Below, piece by piece: positions 45,764 through 55,730 of a stretch of 64,000 nt of DNA (positions within the stretch are counted from its first letter, which is position 1; every line of letters starts with the position of its first letter). The notes beneath the pieces are model-generated. The model was not told the DNA's origin, made no database searches, and was given only the letters and a program-made list of their open reading frames with translations. The position numbers were made by a program, and so were the translations under genes. Source of the stretch: Melastoma dodecandrum (taxonomy: Eukaryota > Streptophyta > Magnoliopsida > Myrtales > Melastomataceae); NCBI GenBank assembly GCA_029817715.1, contig JARUPY010000189.1, forward strand, positions 496,001 to 560,000, read 5' to 3'.

Positions 45764-47218
45764 CTAACAGTCTCCTCCCGTCTGTATTGGTGCGTTGTCC
45801 TGGGAGGTTCCTTCCTTGCTGTTGGCTTTTGATGGTTCGCCAACTCCTTCTTTCTCTTCTTCTGAGAGTCCCGGCGGGTTATGAGCCGCTTCAAGCAATT
45901 GTTGCGAAATTTGTAGGGTCCTCTCATCATGCTCGATCTGCTGATTCAGGGTCTTGTCCGTGAAGTCAGCAATCTTGCTCCAAACCTCGAAGGTGTCGGT
46001 TCGGAGGTGCAGCTCAGAGTTTTCTCGCCTCCAGAAGCTATCCAGAAGGTCGAGCATCCTCTGCCATCCTCGGTCTCCTGCTGGTTCGTCTATGAGACTT
46101 AGATCAGACCGAAGAATCGTGACGGTTATGATGCCGTCACAGAGCACGTAGTAGTCATCCTTGCGGGTTAACACATGCTCCAGCACATCTTTTAGGAACT
46201 CAACTCTTATGGCCTTTCGGACTGTTTTGTCTTTGTAGTATTTCCGCCATAAACCCCTCTGGTCGAGGTTCTGTCGTTGAGGTTCCACCAGACGTCTACT
46301 CTCACAAGGGTGGATATTCCATACTTGCAAATTCTGCAGTATCACCTTTCCGTATAACGGATGGTCTTCTTCTTCCATCATTGTGCTAGTAATCAATGCC
46401 GTAGCGTACTTGGGTCCATAGCCTAGGCATCCGAGTACATACCTTACCATCATCGGCAGTGTTTCCATACACTCTGGTTCAGATCTATCGATCTCCAGGA
46501 TGTCTACAAACCCAGCATGTATGTAAGGTGCTGCTACTCCCACCATTTCTGAATGAATTCTCAGAGACGGCCACTTCCCCGATATCCAGTGTAGATACGG
46601 CTGAAGTACAGCGTTTTCCTCAAGCGATGATTCGCTCATGTCAACTACTACCCTTGGGACTTCATAGTTTTTTACTTCCCCTGGTATGATTGACATAGTG
46701 GTGGAGAATATCTGCTGTCTTTCTCTTTCGACTTTAGACATTTCCTCTTCACCTGAAGCCATAATCGATAGCTTAAACTCCAGGTCTTTGATATACTCAA
46801 CTGTCTTCTTTGCGAAATACTCAACTTGGCGCTTGTCATCATGTTTGATGCCGCCTAGGAGTCCTCCGCAGACTACAGACGCATCCCAACTCAGGGATCC
46901 ATCCTCAAATGAGTCTTGATCAAAAAACCAGGATCCTTCCAGATCCTCTTGGGTTTCCCCAACATGGCCTTTGCCACCGTGACTTCTGCCACCAGACTCT
47001 TTAACCGAGTCTTTCTCAGGAATTGCTTCCTCAAGGTTCTCTTTCTTTTCTAGAGTTCCTTCCAATGCCTCGTAAGCACTCCCAAAGTCGAAGTATTGCT
47101 CACACTCCATTGCAGCCGCTTCCTCAGGTTCTACCCTTAATTCTGGGTTCACCTCTTGGACTGGCTCGCCAATTATGGCCTTGAACCTAGCCTCTTCCTC
47201 AGCATAATGTGTCTCCAT
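45764..47218 (-). CDS. Pararetroviral ORF 3, 484 residues, function unknown
   Basis: The first ATG is at 47218 (METHYAEEEARFKAIIGEP), but the frame is open upstream to the amber codon at 47293-47291 that ends ORF 2, and both ORFs share that frame. The N-terminal about 150 residues are acidic; the central part (VRYVLGCLGYGPKYATALIT, WNIHPCESRRLVEP) looks folded; the tail is Gln/Glu-rich. No known domain is recognised. By position it could correspond to the transactivator/inclusion-body gene of caulimoviruses, but no signature supports that. Confidence 0.75.
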   Translation of the reverse strand: METHYAEEEARFKAIIGEPVQEVNPELRVEPEEAAAMECEQYFDFGSAYEALEGTLEKKENLEEAIPEKDSVKESGGRSHGGKGHVGETQEDLEGSWFFDQDSFEDGSLSWDASVVCGGLLGGIKHDDKRQVEYFAKKTVEYIKDLEFKLSIMASGEEEMSKVERERQQIFSTTMSIIPGEVKNYEVPRVVVDMSESSLEENAVLQPYLHWISGKWPSLRIHSEMVGVAAPYIHAGFVDILEIDRSEPECMETLPMMVRYVLGCLGYGPKYATALITSTMMEEEDHPLYGKVILQNLQVWNIHPCESRRLVEPQRQNLDQRGLWRKYYKDKTVRKAIRVEFLKDVLEHVLTRKDDYYVLCDGIITVTILRSDLSLIDEPAGDRGWQRMLDLLDSFWRRENSELHLRTDTFEVWSKIADFTDKTLNQQIEHDERTLQISQQLLEAAHNPPGLSEEEKEGVGEPSKANSKEGTSQDNAPIQTGGDC

Positions 47219-47290
47219 CTTTTCTTTCTGTTCCTCCTTGCTTTGCAACAAAGCCTTATAGGATTTTACAGCTTGATTGATGGAAATCTT

Positions 47291-48025
47291 CTACTCTTTG
47301 GCTAAGTGGTTTCGGCAGTAATTGAACTGCTCCATGGTCAAGGGTGACCACCAAGGTTCTTCAACCTTTTCGTCCTTCTTAGGACCTTCCTTTGCAGAAT
47401 CGTCCCTTTTGGGACCAGAAGACCCAAGCCTCTTGGCTTTCCTCTTCTTTCTGGCTTTCTCCTGTGACTCAGCTTTCGCCTTGTCTCCCAGATCTGCCAT
47501 TTTCGCATTTCCTTTGGAGCTTTCCTCCTTTGGATCTGCCATCTTCTCTTGAAGATTTTTCTTCACATCTCTTCCAGAGTTGGTGTTACCCTTCTCCTTC
47601 AGATCTGTCTTCCCCTCCTGGGAAACTTTCGCTTTCTCCTTGGGATCGGTTGTTACCTTTCCCTTAGATCTAGCCATCCCCTTCTGGGATTCTTTCACCT
47701 TTCCCTTAGATCTGGCCTCAGCCTCCTTGGGATTAGTCATCTCCTTCTGGAGATCTGTTTTCACTTCACTCTTGGAGTCAGCTTTTGCTTTCTCCTTAAG
47801 TTCAGCCTTCCCTTTCTGGGAATCCGCAGTTTTCAGCTTCTTGGGACATTCGTAAGAACGATGTCCTAGTTGCTTACACTGCCAGCAGAGAACTGCTGCT
47901 TTCGTTCCTGAAACGGAACCAGCATCACTATGCTCACTTTCTCCTTTGAGTTTAGGACATACCTTTCGAGAGTGTCCCTCCTTCTTGCATCCCCAGCATA
48001 TCTTTCTCTTTGCAGCAGGATCCAT
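47291..48025 (-). CDS. Pararetroviral ORF 2: double zinc-knuckle, lysine-rich protein
   Basis: 244 residues from the ATG at 48025, overlapping the polyprotein end by 74 bases in another frame. Two CCHC knuckles lie near the N-terminus: CWGCKKEGHSRKVC and CWQCKQLGHRSYEC. The middle (about 70-200) consists of loosely repeated Lys-Glu/Gly-Lys units of about 11 residues. A basic stretch (RKKRKAKRL) and a short tail, WWSPLTMEQFNYC, follow. It is probably a nucleic-acid-binding protein in addition to the knuckle in the coat domain of ORF 1. It ends in TAG, after which the same frame continues open into ORF 3. Confidence 0.8.
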   Translation of the reverse strand: MDPAAKRKICWGCKKEGHSRKVCPKLKGESEHSDAGSVSGTKAAVLCWQCKQLGHRSYECPKKLKTADSQKGKAELKEKAKADSKSEVKTDLQKEMTNPKEAEARSKGKVKESQKGMARSKGKVTTDPKEKAKVSQEGKTDLKEKGNTNSGRDVKKNLQEKMADPKEESSKGNAKMADLGDKAKAESQEKARKKRKAKRLGSSGPKRDDSAKEGPKKDEKVEEPWWSPLTMEQFNYCRNHLAKE

Positions 48026-51000
48026 CTGCAGAGTTTTTAGAAAGGGAGGTGTTTGCAAGTTCTCTAGAGAGAGAGTCGGCTATTATGTTGTGTTCGGACC
48101 GAATGTATTCGACCTCATATTTATAATAGCTCAATTGTTCCTGCAACCTTAAGAGTCTAGTTTGCCTAGCTTCCTTAAGGTTCAGACTCATAAACCTTTT
48201 TACATAGGTCGAGTCAGATCGCACTAAAAATGCTTTCGGTGCCAAAAAGATGTAAAAGGCCTTAATTCCGTATTTTAAGGCTAATACTTCCTTTTCATGT
48301 ATCGGGTATCGTAATTCGTACCCCTTGAAGCTTCCCGACCAGTATTTGCATACCGGTTCTGGTTTGCGTCCTTTAATTTTAAGAACTGCTCCCCAATGTT
48401 TTTCAGAAGCATCAACTTCCAAGACTAACTCGTCCATGTCAGAAGGTAAAGCAAGTTGTGGCAAATTCTTTACCTTTGCTTTAATCCTTCTAATGAATTG
48501 AGTGTCTTCGTCTTCCCATTTCCAAGGATTTGTAGAAGAGGTTTTCTTCGAAATCCTACTTAGATCTCGGGAAAGATCTTTCACAAACTTTCTTGCATAG
48601 TTAGCGCATCCACAAAATCTTTGGACTTGCTTTCTATCCTCAAGTCTGTCAGGAAAATTAACTATTTTCTCGGCAATATGGTTCTGCAGTTTGATCTTAC
48701 CCTGCTCAATCTCCATGCCTAAGAAGTTAACTGATTCCTTAACCCATTCTATCTTCTTTTCAGATAGAATCATACCTTCCCGTCGGAAGACATCAGTCAC
48801 CTGATCAAGGTGCCTCATGTGTTCATCTTCAGACTGACTGTAGATTAACACATCGTCAATGTAGACCGCACAAAATTTTCGGACTTGCTTAAAAGCATTA
48901 TCCATCTTGCGCTGAAACACGCCTGGAGCATTCTTCAGGCCAAACGGCATAACCAACCATTCAAACATTCCTTGCGGAGCATTGAAGGCAGTTAGAGGAA
49001 CCGATTCTTCCTCCATTTTGACTTGCCAGTATCCACTTTTCAAGTCGAATTTAGAGAAGAACTTTGGTTGGCTCAGACTTATCCTATCAATTAAATCTCC
49101 CGCAGTGGGAATCTTATAGCCATCGTCCTTTGTAGCTTTGTTAAGCTGACGATAATCTATAACCATTCGTGCTTTACCTCGCACCTGCTCGGCATGATTT
49201 ATAACCATAAAGGCAGGACTAGAATGTGGACTGTAACTGTCCCTAATCAAGCCTTTTCCAAGCAATTCAGGAATTTGTTTATCAAACTCCTCAACCATTT
49301 CTGCCGTATACGTAATGTTTCTGGCTCTTATAATGGTTCCGGGATCTTTCAACTCTAATCTAGCCTTCAGGCCATTTCGAGTCCATAACTTTAGTGGATC
49401 CTCACTAAAATTATCGGCCAGTTTTACTAGGAACTTATCCCATTTCATTCCTGTTAACTTAACAGCCATACACACTTCTTGTTTTGGAAACAAGTAGTCA
49501 TACCAGTTTCTTCTGGTATTCGTTGGAGAAAACAGGGTTTGTTCCCATGAAACGTTCTCATCCAACCGTATATCACCACGTTGAGCTCGCACTCTGAAAG
49601 CTCTTTCACATGGTATATCACCACAGTATTCTGTCCTTTTTACCGGATAAAAGCCAAATTTTAACCGAAGTCTAGGCTCTTGTAGAATACTTATTTTTAC
49701 CCCACCGATAGAAACATCTTTTTCATTCTGCACAAAAGGAAGGTTTTCCTTTTGACCCTTCAGAAAGGCGTTACCAATAATGATGTCGGCCTCTAGTAAA
49801 GGATGTGCAAGAATCTCTTTAATGATGAACTTTTGTCCACCAATAAAGACAGGCACGTTGCTTGCCTTATGACCAACAATTGTGGCCATACCATCGACGT
49901 TAACCATGTGGATGGGTTTCTGCAGTGGTTCCCACCACTCATCTGGTAGAGCATTGAGTCTAGCACAAGTTGTACTACACCCAGTGTCTATCAAAGTATC
50001 CAGAGAATACTCATAGTATCCAGGAAATTTGAAAGTTAGAGCTACATACGTGCTCAGGTCTTTCTTCCTAACACTAAATCCAATATTCTCAGGTACACTC
50101 TGGGATGGTTCTATCATCCTCCAGATATCGTCTATTGGAATAGACCTTTGCTCGGCTATTTGCTCAATAACCTTACAAACTTCAGGAATCTTGGACAAAG
50201 AGTATTCCATACTGGTAACCCTTAACATCCGTATAGACTCCTCTCTCGGTTGATCTACAGGGTCTTCATAGACTGGTAGTGATACCTGTCTATACCCCAC
50301 GATTCTACCCGTATGTTGAGACGGGGTCCTTGAATCAACAGACCTTCGAGACATCTCTTCTACTAGTGGAGGTGCACCTGCAACTTCTGGTCGAGAGACT
50401 ATTACGTCTTCTCCCACGTCACTAGCCCTTGAAAAGACTTCAGAGGGCGCTCTATTGAGCGGCTCTCTCAGGAGTGGCATCCTCACAGGCAGATGCCTGT
50501 CAGCTCTTTCGCTAAGCATAGGCAAATTCCTATCAGCTCTTTCGTTAACCCTTGACGGGTCTCCCAACATAAGAGTAATTTCATTACCCCTTTGTCGGAT
50601 ATTCGCCGCACTAATGGGCCTAGAGCTACTACTAGGTTCAGTCATAACCCAACTCCTTGGCCAGGTTAATTCCACTGGATTCACCTCACGCCTATGGAAC
50701 TGTTGGTAATTGTTATGACCTTCCTCGAACAACTCGGTAAGTCTTGAGATGTTCCTCACACCAGGATTAGTGGTATTCACCAGTCGGTAAATTACCCTAG
50801 TGTGATACGCCAAATACTTGGCCTGGGGATTCATACGATCCATATTCATTGATTTAATCCTTAAGGTCAATGAAGTCCCCAAACAGCGATCGTTCAAGGC
50901 CATCATAAAGTTTGGATGGACTTGGAACCATACAGGGCCGTGCGCAAGATTGGCCTGTATACCTGATATCAGCTGATCTCTAAACTCTCGCCAACGTTTA

Positions 51001-53165
51001 TCAATTACAGCTGCTACCACAGGACTATCCGCTGGTAAATGAAACAGCGGGACTAATCCTATCTGGATCAACCCAATGTGTATATAGTTATATACACCTC
51101 TCGCGTTTCGCATGGTATCTCTTATGCGTTGTACATTCAAGAGTGGGATATCCAAAGTCTCAAGCTCTGTGCTTGTGACTTGAGCCGTCGCTTCTGTCTG
51201 CGAGATATCTATTGTGGATCGAAACCTAAATCTCGATACTTCATAAATTTCTCTTGCATTGACATTTGACAACCTCCACTCCAGAATTGACTGGGATGGA
51301 TCTTCATACTGGTGGGTTTCCTCCAGTATCTGATTCGTTGTTTCCAAAGGAACCAACTCATCACCATCTCCCTCTCTCTCTGCTCGCATCATGAACAGAT
51401 GTTCGGTCCAAAGATCAGAATCATCATCTGAGTCTGTATCATAATTAGACACAACCTCGTATATAGATTCTACTTCCGAGTCTAAGTCGGAAATCTCCTG
51501 CTCATCTATTGGTTCGTAAGCAAGGACTTCTTCCTCATGACTCATGTTATCCAGGAAGACCATACGGAGTCCTTCTCTCCTTTGGTTCTTCTTTGGACAA
51601 CTATCTGCTTTGTGGTCTTTTGAACCACAAAACCAGCAGCAATTACAACTGCTCAAAGGTTTTCCTTTAGGACACTTAGGCTCTCTGCCATGCTTTCTTT
51701 TGAAAGCATCTATCCTATCCTTATCCTTCAGGTTATCCCTTCTCCTTACAAACCTCCTAGGTTTGTAAGCAGGACTTCCTTTTTGCTTACGCTGGACGTC
51801 CTTCTTGGGCCAAACTTTCTTTTTGTTGTACCCAACAAACTTCCTCTTACGAGGAAAGTTCCTTCTCTTCAAAGAGTCTCCTGGAATACTGCGAGTATCG
51901 CATCCGTATCTTCCAGGCACATACTCTATTTGAGAACAACAGCTCTTGTTTAGGTATGGCAACTTCTTAGCTGCCTCCTTAACCTGGAGCTCAGTACATG
52001 CTTTACGCATTGCGTACTTCACCGCCTGAATTTTTCCTCCGAGTCCAGAGACAATTTTCTCCTCACTCAGAAGTAATTCATATGCCTTTTGCGCAACCTC
52101 CGGCCAAGGTTCTGGAAGTTTTGCAAAAAAGGTTCCCAATATGAACTGTTGAGAGACTACGTCCAGATTGTAGTAGTACTTCTGGAACTCACATACGTAG
52201 CTATCAAACCAGCACATATCGCAGATCTGTAGTTTAACTAGAGCGGTTAATGACTGCTCTTTTTCCACAGTTTCGGTGGACAATGAAAAACCACAGAACT
52301 CTCGTTTCAGGGCATCAGCAACTATTGCTAATACACCATCAACCGTCAGCGCTTGATCTATTTTTTCTTTGATGTCTGTATGAGCCACCAAAGACTTCCA
52401 ATATTTCTGCGCCGTTCCCATGAGGGCTGCCACACATAATTCATAGACTGCTCCAGGAGGTATTCCTCCTGCAGATGCTGTCATCCGAATAAGTGATAAC
52501 CACTCATCTATCTTTTCAGATACGTGCTTTTCACAATCTATGTCCAGAAAAGCACCGGGGGTAATTATGGGCTTTAGAACATTATCCCTAGGAACAAACT
52601 CTTGTTTGGTTCTATGAGGATAGTCGGGCCTGTAAATTTCCCTCTTCGCAGTTACCAGTTCATTAAACGTTCTGTTGTCTAAATGAACCGGAGCATCTTC
52701 TGCCAGACCTAAGGCTTTCCTTAAGTCCTTTGCCAACTCCCCACTTTGGGAGTTCAAGTTTGCACTTCGCTTCTGTGTATCTAAAATGAAAGGAGCTACT
52801 GACTCCTTATACATTTCTTCCACACTTTTGCCTTGATTTGGTCTGGAATTTCTTCCTCCCAAATTCAATCTTTCGACTGGTTTTCCAGTTGTACTCTCCA
52901 GTCCAGAGGTCGCCTCGTTCTCAGGCTTTTTTAAACCTCTCTCCCTTTCCAAAGCGTCTAGTATGTTGTTAACATATAAGCCTACTTCCTTTGCCATTTG
53001 GTTTCGGCTTTCTAGACTCTCTGTGCTCCCTTGAATGGTTAGCTGAGTTAAAACATCGTTTATACTCTTGCTCATCCCAAAAGGAGACAGTCTGGATTCT
53101 GGGACGAACTCCAAACGAGATGGAATTCCAGAAGGATTCCCCGAGGATTTTCCTTCTCCAGCCAT
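47952..53165 (-). CDS. Pararetroviral polyprotein: coat, movement, protease, RT, RNase H
   Basis: Uninterrupted 1737-residue ORF starting at the ATG at 53165 (MAGEGKSSG); a TTG nine codons upstream is also in frame. Domains by approximate residue: N-terminal coat region ending in a basic block and zinc knuckle CWFCGSKDHKADSC (about 510-523); 30K-type movement protein (about 620-850, YNYIHIGLIQIGLVPLF, HGPVWFQVHP); Ser/Arg-rich linker; aspartic protease DTGCSTTC (about 1053); reverse transcriptase with VIDYRQLNKAT and the catalytic YIDD (about 1433); RNase H with LEVDASEKHWGAVL (about 1578) and a DSTYVKRF block. No integrase. Coat before movement protein is the order found in cavemo- and solendoviruses, but here all are fused in one ORF. 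No inactivating lesion was seen. Confidence 0.9.
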   Translation of the reverse strand: MAGEGKSSGNPSGIPSRLEFVPESRLSPFGMSKSINDVLTQLTIQGSTESLESRNQMAKEVGLYVNNILDALERERGLKKPENEATSGLESTTGKPVERLNLGGRNSRPNQGKSVEEMYKESVAPFILDTQKRSANLNSQSGELAKDLRKALGLAEDAPVHLDNRTFNELVTAKREIYRPDYPHRTKQEFVPRDNVLKPIITPGAFLDIDCEKHVSEKIDEWLSLIRMTASAGGIPPGAVYELCVAALMGTAQKYWKSLVAHTDIKEKIDQALTVDGVLAIVADALKREFCGFSLSTETVEKEQSLTALVKLQICDMCWFDSYVCEFQKYYYNLDVVSQQFILGTFFAKLPEPWPEVAQKAYELLLSEEKIVSGLGGKIQAVKYAMRKACTELQVKEAAKKLPYLNKSCCSQIEYVPGRYGCDTRSIPGDSLKRRNFPRKRKFVGYNKKKVWPKKDVQRKQKGSPAYKPRRFVRRRDNLKDKDRIDAFKRKHGREPKCPKGKPLSSCNCCWFCGSKDHKADSCPKKNQRREGLRMVFLDNMSHEEEVLAYEPIDEQEISDLDSEVESIYEVVSNYDTDSDDDSDLWTEHLFMMRAEREGDGDELVPLETTNQILEETHQYEDPSQSILEWRLSNVNAREIYEVSRFRFRSTIDISQTEATAQVTSTELETLDIPLLNVQRIRDTMRNARGVYNYIHIGLIQIGLVPLFHLPADSPVVAAVIDKRWREFRDQLISGIQANLAHGPVWFQVHPNFMMALNDRCLGTSLTLRIKSMNMDRMNPQAKYLAYHTRVIYRLVNTTNPGVRNISRLTELFEEGHNNYQQFHRREVNPVELTWPRSWVMTEPSSSSRPISAANIRQRGNEITLMLGDPSRVNERADRNLPMLSERADRHLPVRMPLLREPLNRAPSEVFSRASDVGEDVIVSRPEVAGAPPLVEEMSRRSVDSRTPSQHTGRIVGYRQVSLPVYEDPVDQPREESIRMLRVTSMEYSLSKIPEVCKVIEQIAEQRSIPIDDIWRMIEPSQSVPENIGFSVRKKDLSTYVALTFKFPGYYEYSLDTLIDTGCSTTCARLNALPDEWWEPLQKPIHMVNVDGMATIVGHKASNVPVFIGGQKFIIKEILAHPLLEADIIIGNAFLKGQKENLPFVQNEKDVSIGGVKISILQEPRLRLKFGFYPVKRTEYCGDIPCERAFRVRAQRGDIRLDENVSWEQTLFSPTNTRRNWYDYLFPKQEVCMAVKLTGMKWDKFLVKLADNFSEDPLKLWTRNGLKARLELKDPGTIIRARNITYTAEMVEEFDKQIPELLGKGLIRDSYSPHSSPAFMVINHAEQVRGKARMVIDYRQLNKATKDDGYKIPTAGDLIDRISLSQPKFFSKFDLKSGYWQVKMEEESVPLTAFNAPQGMFEWLVMPFGLKNAPGVFQRKMDNAFKQVRKFCAVYIDDVLIYSQSEDEHMRHLDQVTDVFRREGMILSEKKIEWVKESVNFLGMEIEQGKIKLQNHIAEKIVNFPDRLEDRKQVQRFCGCANYARKFVKDLSRDLSRISKKTSSTNPWKWEDEDTQFIRRIKAKVKNLPQLALPSDMDELVLEVDASEKHWGAVLKIKGRKPEPVCKYWSGSFKGYELRYPIHEKEVLALKYGIKAFYIFLAPKAFLVRSDSTYVKRFMSLNLKEARQTRLLRLQEQLSYYKYEVEYIRSEHNIIADSLSRELANTSLSKNSADGSCCKEKDMLGMQEGGTLSKGMS

Positions 53166-53328
53166 TAAGGACCTAATTGCAAAATTTTTCAAAATTTTGG
53201 ATTTTTTATAAAAACAAGAATTGGAAATGTGACGGGGACAGGTTTTTGGGAATTTTGAAACTTCCGACGGTAAAACTCAAATTCTTTTGCTTTCACACTG
53301 TCCTTTGGAACATTCCCCCAGTCTCGGG

Positions 53329-54035
53329 TGGGAAACTAACCAGTGTTTGGTAGAGGAATCGTCAAAAGGGAAAAGGAAACTCCCTGTTGTAAGACCACCC
53401 CCCGTAAATTAGGTTTTAAGACTTTTCTCGTTCGGCGATTATGACATAAGAAGAAAACAAGGAAGCCTCGAATTAGGAAGACTCTCTCTCTCTCTGTTTT
53501 TTTTTTAAATTTGAGTCGGGAACGTGGAGGCACAACCCCCTTCCCTCACTTCCCCCCCCCACCCATGCTGTGGTGGTGTTGGAATTTAGAAACAGACAGA
53601 GACAGACAAGCCAGGGCGATTATTCTTAGGAGAACGTGATGAATTAACACGTTGTTCCAACTGGCTTTCGTTTCATCGCGTCCATTTCAAATCTCAATAA
53701 TAATAACAACAGCATGTTCCCTAAATTAATTCTTTATAGTTTTCCCCTTGATGAGATTTATGGGGGGAAATAATTCGGTTAAAAAAAAAGGAAAATGTTT
53801 GCTGGGTTTTAGAAGATCGAGGACCTCAAATCTCAACCCATATATGATTTGTAGTAGTAATAATAATAATAATAGGATACGTGTTCGTCCTCCCGGGTTT
53901 TTATAATAACAAGGCCCCCCCCCAAACTCAAATACACAAAGCTCAAACCCGGAACGGAAAACCCAGGCATTTTCTCTCTCTAAAATCGTATCCTCGTACC
54001 CTGTCCAAACCCCCCCCCCTCTCTCTCTAGCAGGC
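53329..54035 (+). promoter_or_regulatory. Promoter and leader of the RGP gene
   Basis: No ORF is supported. Features seen: CTCTCTCTCTCTG at about 53485-53500, a TAATAATAATAATAATA microsatellite near 53858, C-rich runs near 53915 and 54010, and a pyrimidine CTCTCTCTCTAG leader ending just before the ATG. Confidence 0.45.
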
Positions 54036-55730
54036 ATGGCGACGCCGTCGACGAGCGTGGCACCGACGCCCCTCCTAAAGGAGGAGCTGGACATCGTCAT
54101 CCCGACGATCAGGAACCTGGACTTCCTCGAGATGTGGAGGCCCTTCTTCCAGCAGTACCACCTCATCATCGTCCAGGACGGTGACCCTTCCAAGGTCATC
54201 AAGGTCCCAGAGGGCTTCGACTACGAGCTCTACAACAGGAACGACATCAACAGGATCCTCGGCCCCAAGGCTTCCTGCATCTCCTTCAAGGACTCCGCCT
54301 GCCGCTGCTTCGGCTACATGGTCTCCAAGAAGAAGTACATCTACACCATCGACGACGACTGCTTCGTGAGTCCCCCATTTCTTCTTTCTTCGTTTTGACC
54401 CTCGAGTTTTGTTTATTTGACTCAGAGTTGGGATGTTTTTCCCTTCCTTTCCCCAATTTGGCCAGATTAGATTTAGAGATCCGATTCGATACGGATTGTC
54501 TTGGGTTTAGATCCTGTTTGATCCTTGGGACTGACGCTGGCGGGGTCTGAAATTTGAATTCTTCTTCCTTGTTAGGATTAGGAGGTTCCTGTTGATGTTT
54601 GAATTTGCTTAGACCCTGGTCGTGGGACTTCCCCTGCAGTTGCTAGATCTAGTTTATGATCTTTAGTTTGCCGATTCCTCGATTGTTTTTGTGAGGTTGA
54701 TTCTGTTGTTGCTTTATATGTGTAATTGACGTTGCTGTGCCCAAATCCAAGAATTATAAATGGCTGATCGCAGGTTGCCAAGGATCTGACCGGCAAGGAC
54801 ATCAACGCCCTGGAGCAGCACATTAAGAACCTCCTGAGTCCATCCACGCCGTTTTTCTTCAACACTCTGTACGATCCGTACAGAACTGGTGCAGACTTTG
54901 TTCGTGGATACCCCTTCAGTCTCCGCGAGGGTGTCCCCACTGCCGTCTCTCATGGCCTCTGGCTCAACATCCCCGATTATGATGCCCCTACTCAACTCGT
55001 CAAGCCTCTTGAGAGGAACTCCAGGTACATGCATTATTCATGTAGTCTCATCGGGGCTGTTCTTTTTTCAAGCCCTCACCTATCTGCTGTACCAGATATG
55101 TGGATGCTGTGATGACGATCCCTAAGGGTACTCTCTTCCCTATGTGTGGCATGAATCTGGCATTCAACCGTGATCTCATTGGACCTGCCATGTACTTTGG
55201 TCTCATGGGCGATGGTCAGCCTATCGGACGTTATGACGACATGTGGGCCGGCTGGTGCACCAAGGTGATGCACATTATTATACACACTTCGCTTGCGCTG
55301 CTTTTCTCTGTTACTAGTGACTATTACAATAACAATGTAGCTCAATTTTTATATATCTCAACTGATTAACCTCTTCTGGGCAATTCAGGTAATCTGTGAC
55401 CACTTAGGACTGGGAGTGAAGACCGGTCTGCCGTACATATGGCACAGCAAGGCTAGCAACCCATTTGTCAACCTGAAGAAGGAATACAAAGGGATCTATT
55501 GGCAGGAAGAGCTGATCCCATTCTTCCAGCAAGTGACCCTCCCAAAGGAATGCACAACGGTCCAGAAATGCTACATCGAGCTCGCCAAGCAAGTCAAGGC
55601 CAAATTGGGTAAGGTAGACGAGTATTTCCTCAAGCTGTCCGATGCCATGGTTACATGGATCGAAGCCTGGGACGAGCTCAATGCCTCTGGAGCAGATGTA
55701 GCCCCCAAGGGAAACGGACCTGCTAAGTAG
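54036..55730 (+). CDS. RGP: Reversibly glycosylated polypeptide / UDP-arabinopyranose mutase
   Basis: Four exons, 54036-54365, 54774-55024, 55096-55264 and 55389-55730, total 1092 nt (363 residues), in frame with GT-AG sites. The N-terminus [20 protein letters not shown], the DxD-type metal/nucleotide motif in [28 protein letters not shown] (around the arginine that is glycosylated in the family) and [16 protein letters not shown] are hallmark RGP/GT75 motifs. It is a cytosolic, Golgi-associated enzyme interconverting UDP-arabinopyranose and UDP-arabinofuranose for cell-wall polysaccharides. Exon 1 is GC-rich at third positions (AAG, CTC, ATC preference), unlike the neighbouring genes; this is typical of strongly expressed RGP genes. 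The exact paralogue number cannot be assigned. Confidence 0.94.

Larger units (their letters stand above)
44441..53328 (-). mobile_element. Full-length endogenous pararetrovirus (Caulimoviridae)
   Basis: On the minus strand, in order: a polyprotein ORF with coat, movement, protease, reverse transcriptase and RNase H domains (53165-47952); a double zinc-knuckle ORF (48025-47291); a third ORF in the same frame (47218-45764); a TATA promoter; a 102-codon leader ORF; and the initiator-Met tRNA primer site. A movement protein of the 30K type and absence of integrase mark it as a plant pararetrovirus rather than an LTR element. The outer limits are taken from an 11-base repeat, CCAGTCTCGGG, at 44441-44451 and 53318-53328, about 8.9 kb apart, roughly one caulimovirid genome; these limits are inferred. 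ORFs are largely intact, so it is either recent or under little decay. The genus cannot be assigned from sequence reading. Confidence 0.88.

Noticed and set aside
45754..47869. Plus-strand open frames of 60-106 codons across the pararetrovirus
   Set aside because: They are antisense to the long viral ORFs, with low-complexity Leu/Ser/Pro content that mirrors Lys/Glu-rich coding on the other strand.
44441..53328. LTR retrotransposon instead of pararetrovirus
   Set aside because: No LTR pair, no integrase, a 30K movement protein domain, and the primer site lies at the 3' end, not next to a 5' LTR.
54181..54369. Thr/Ser/Arg-rich ORF inside RGP exon 1
   Set aside because: A shifted frame of a GC-rich exon; no independent evidence.
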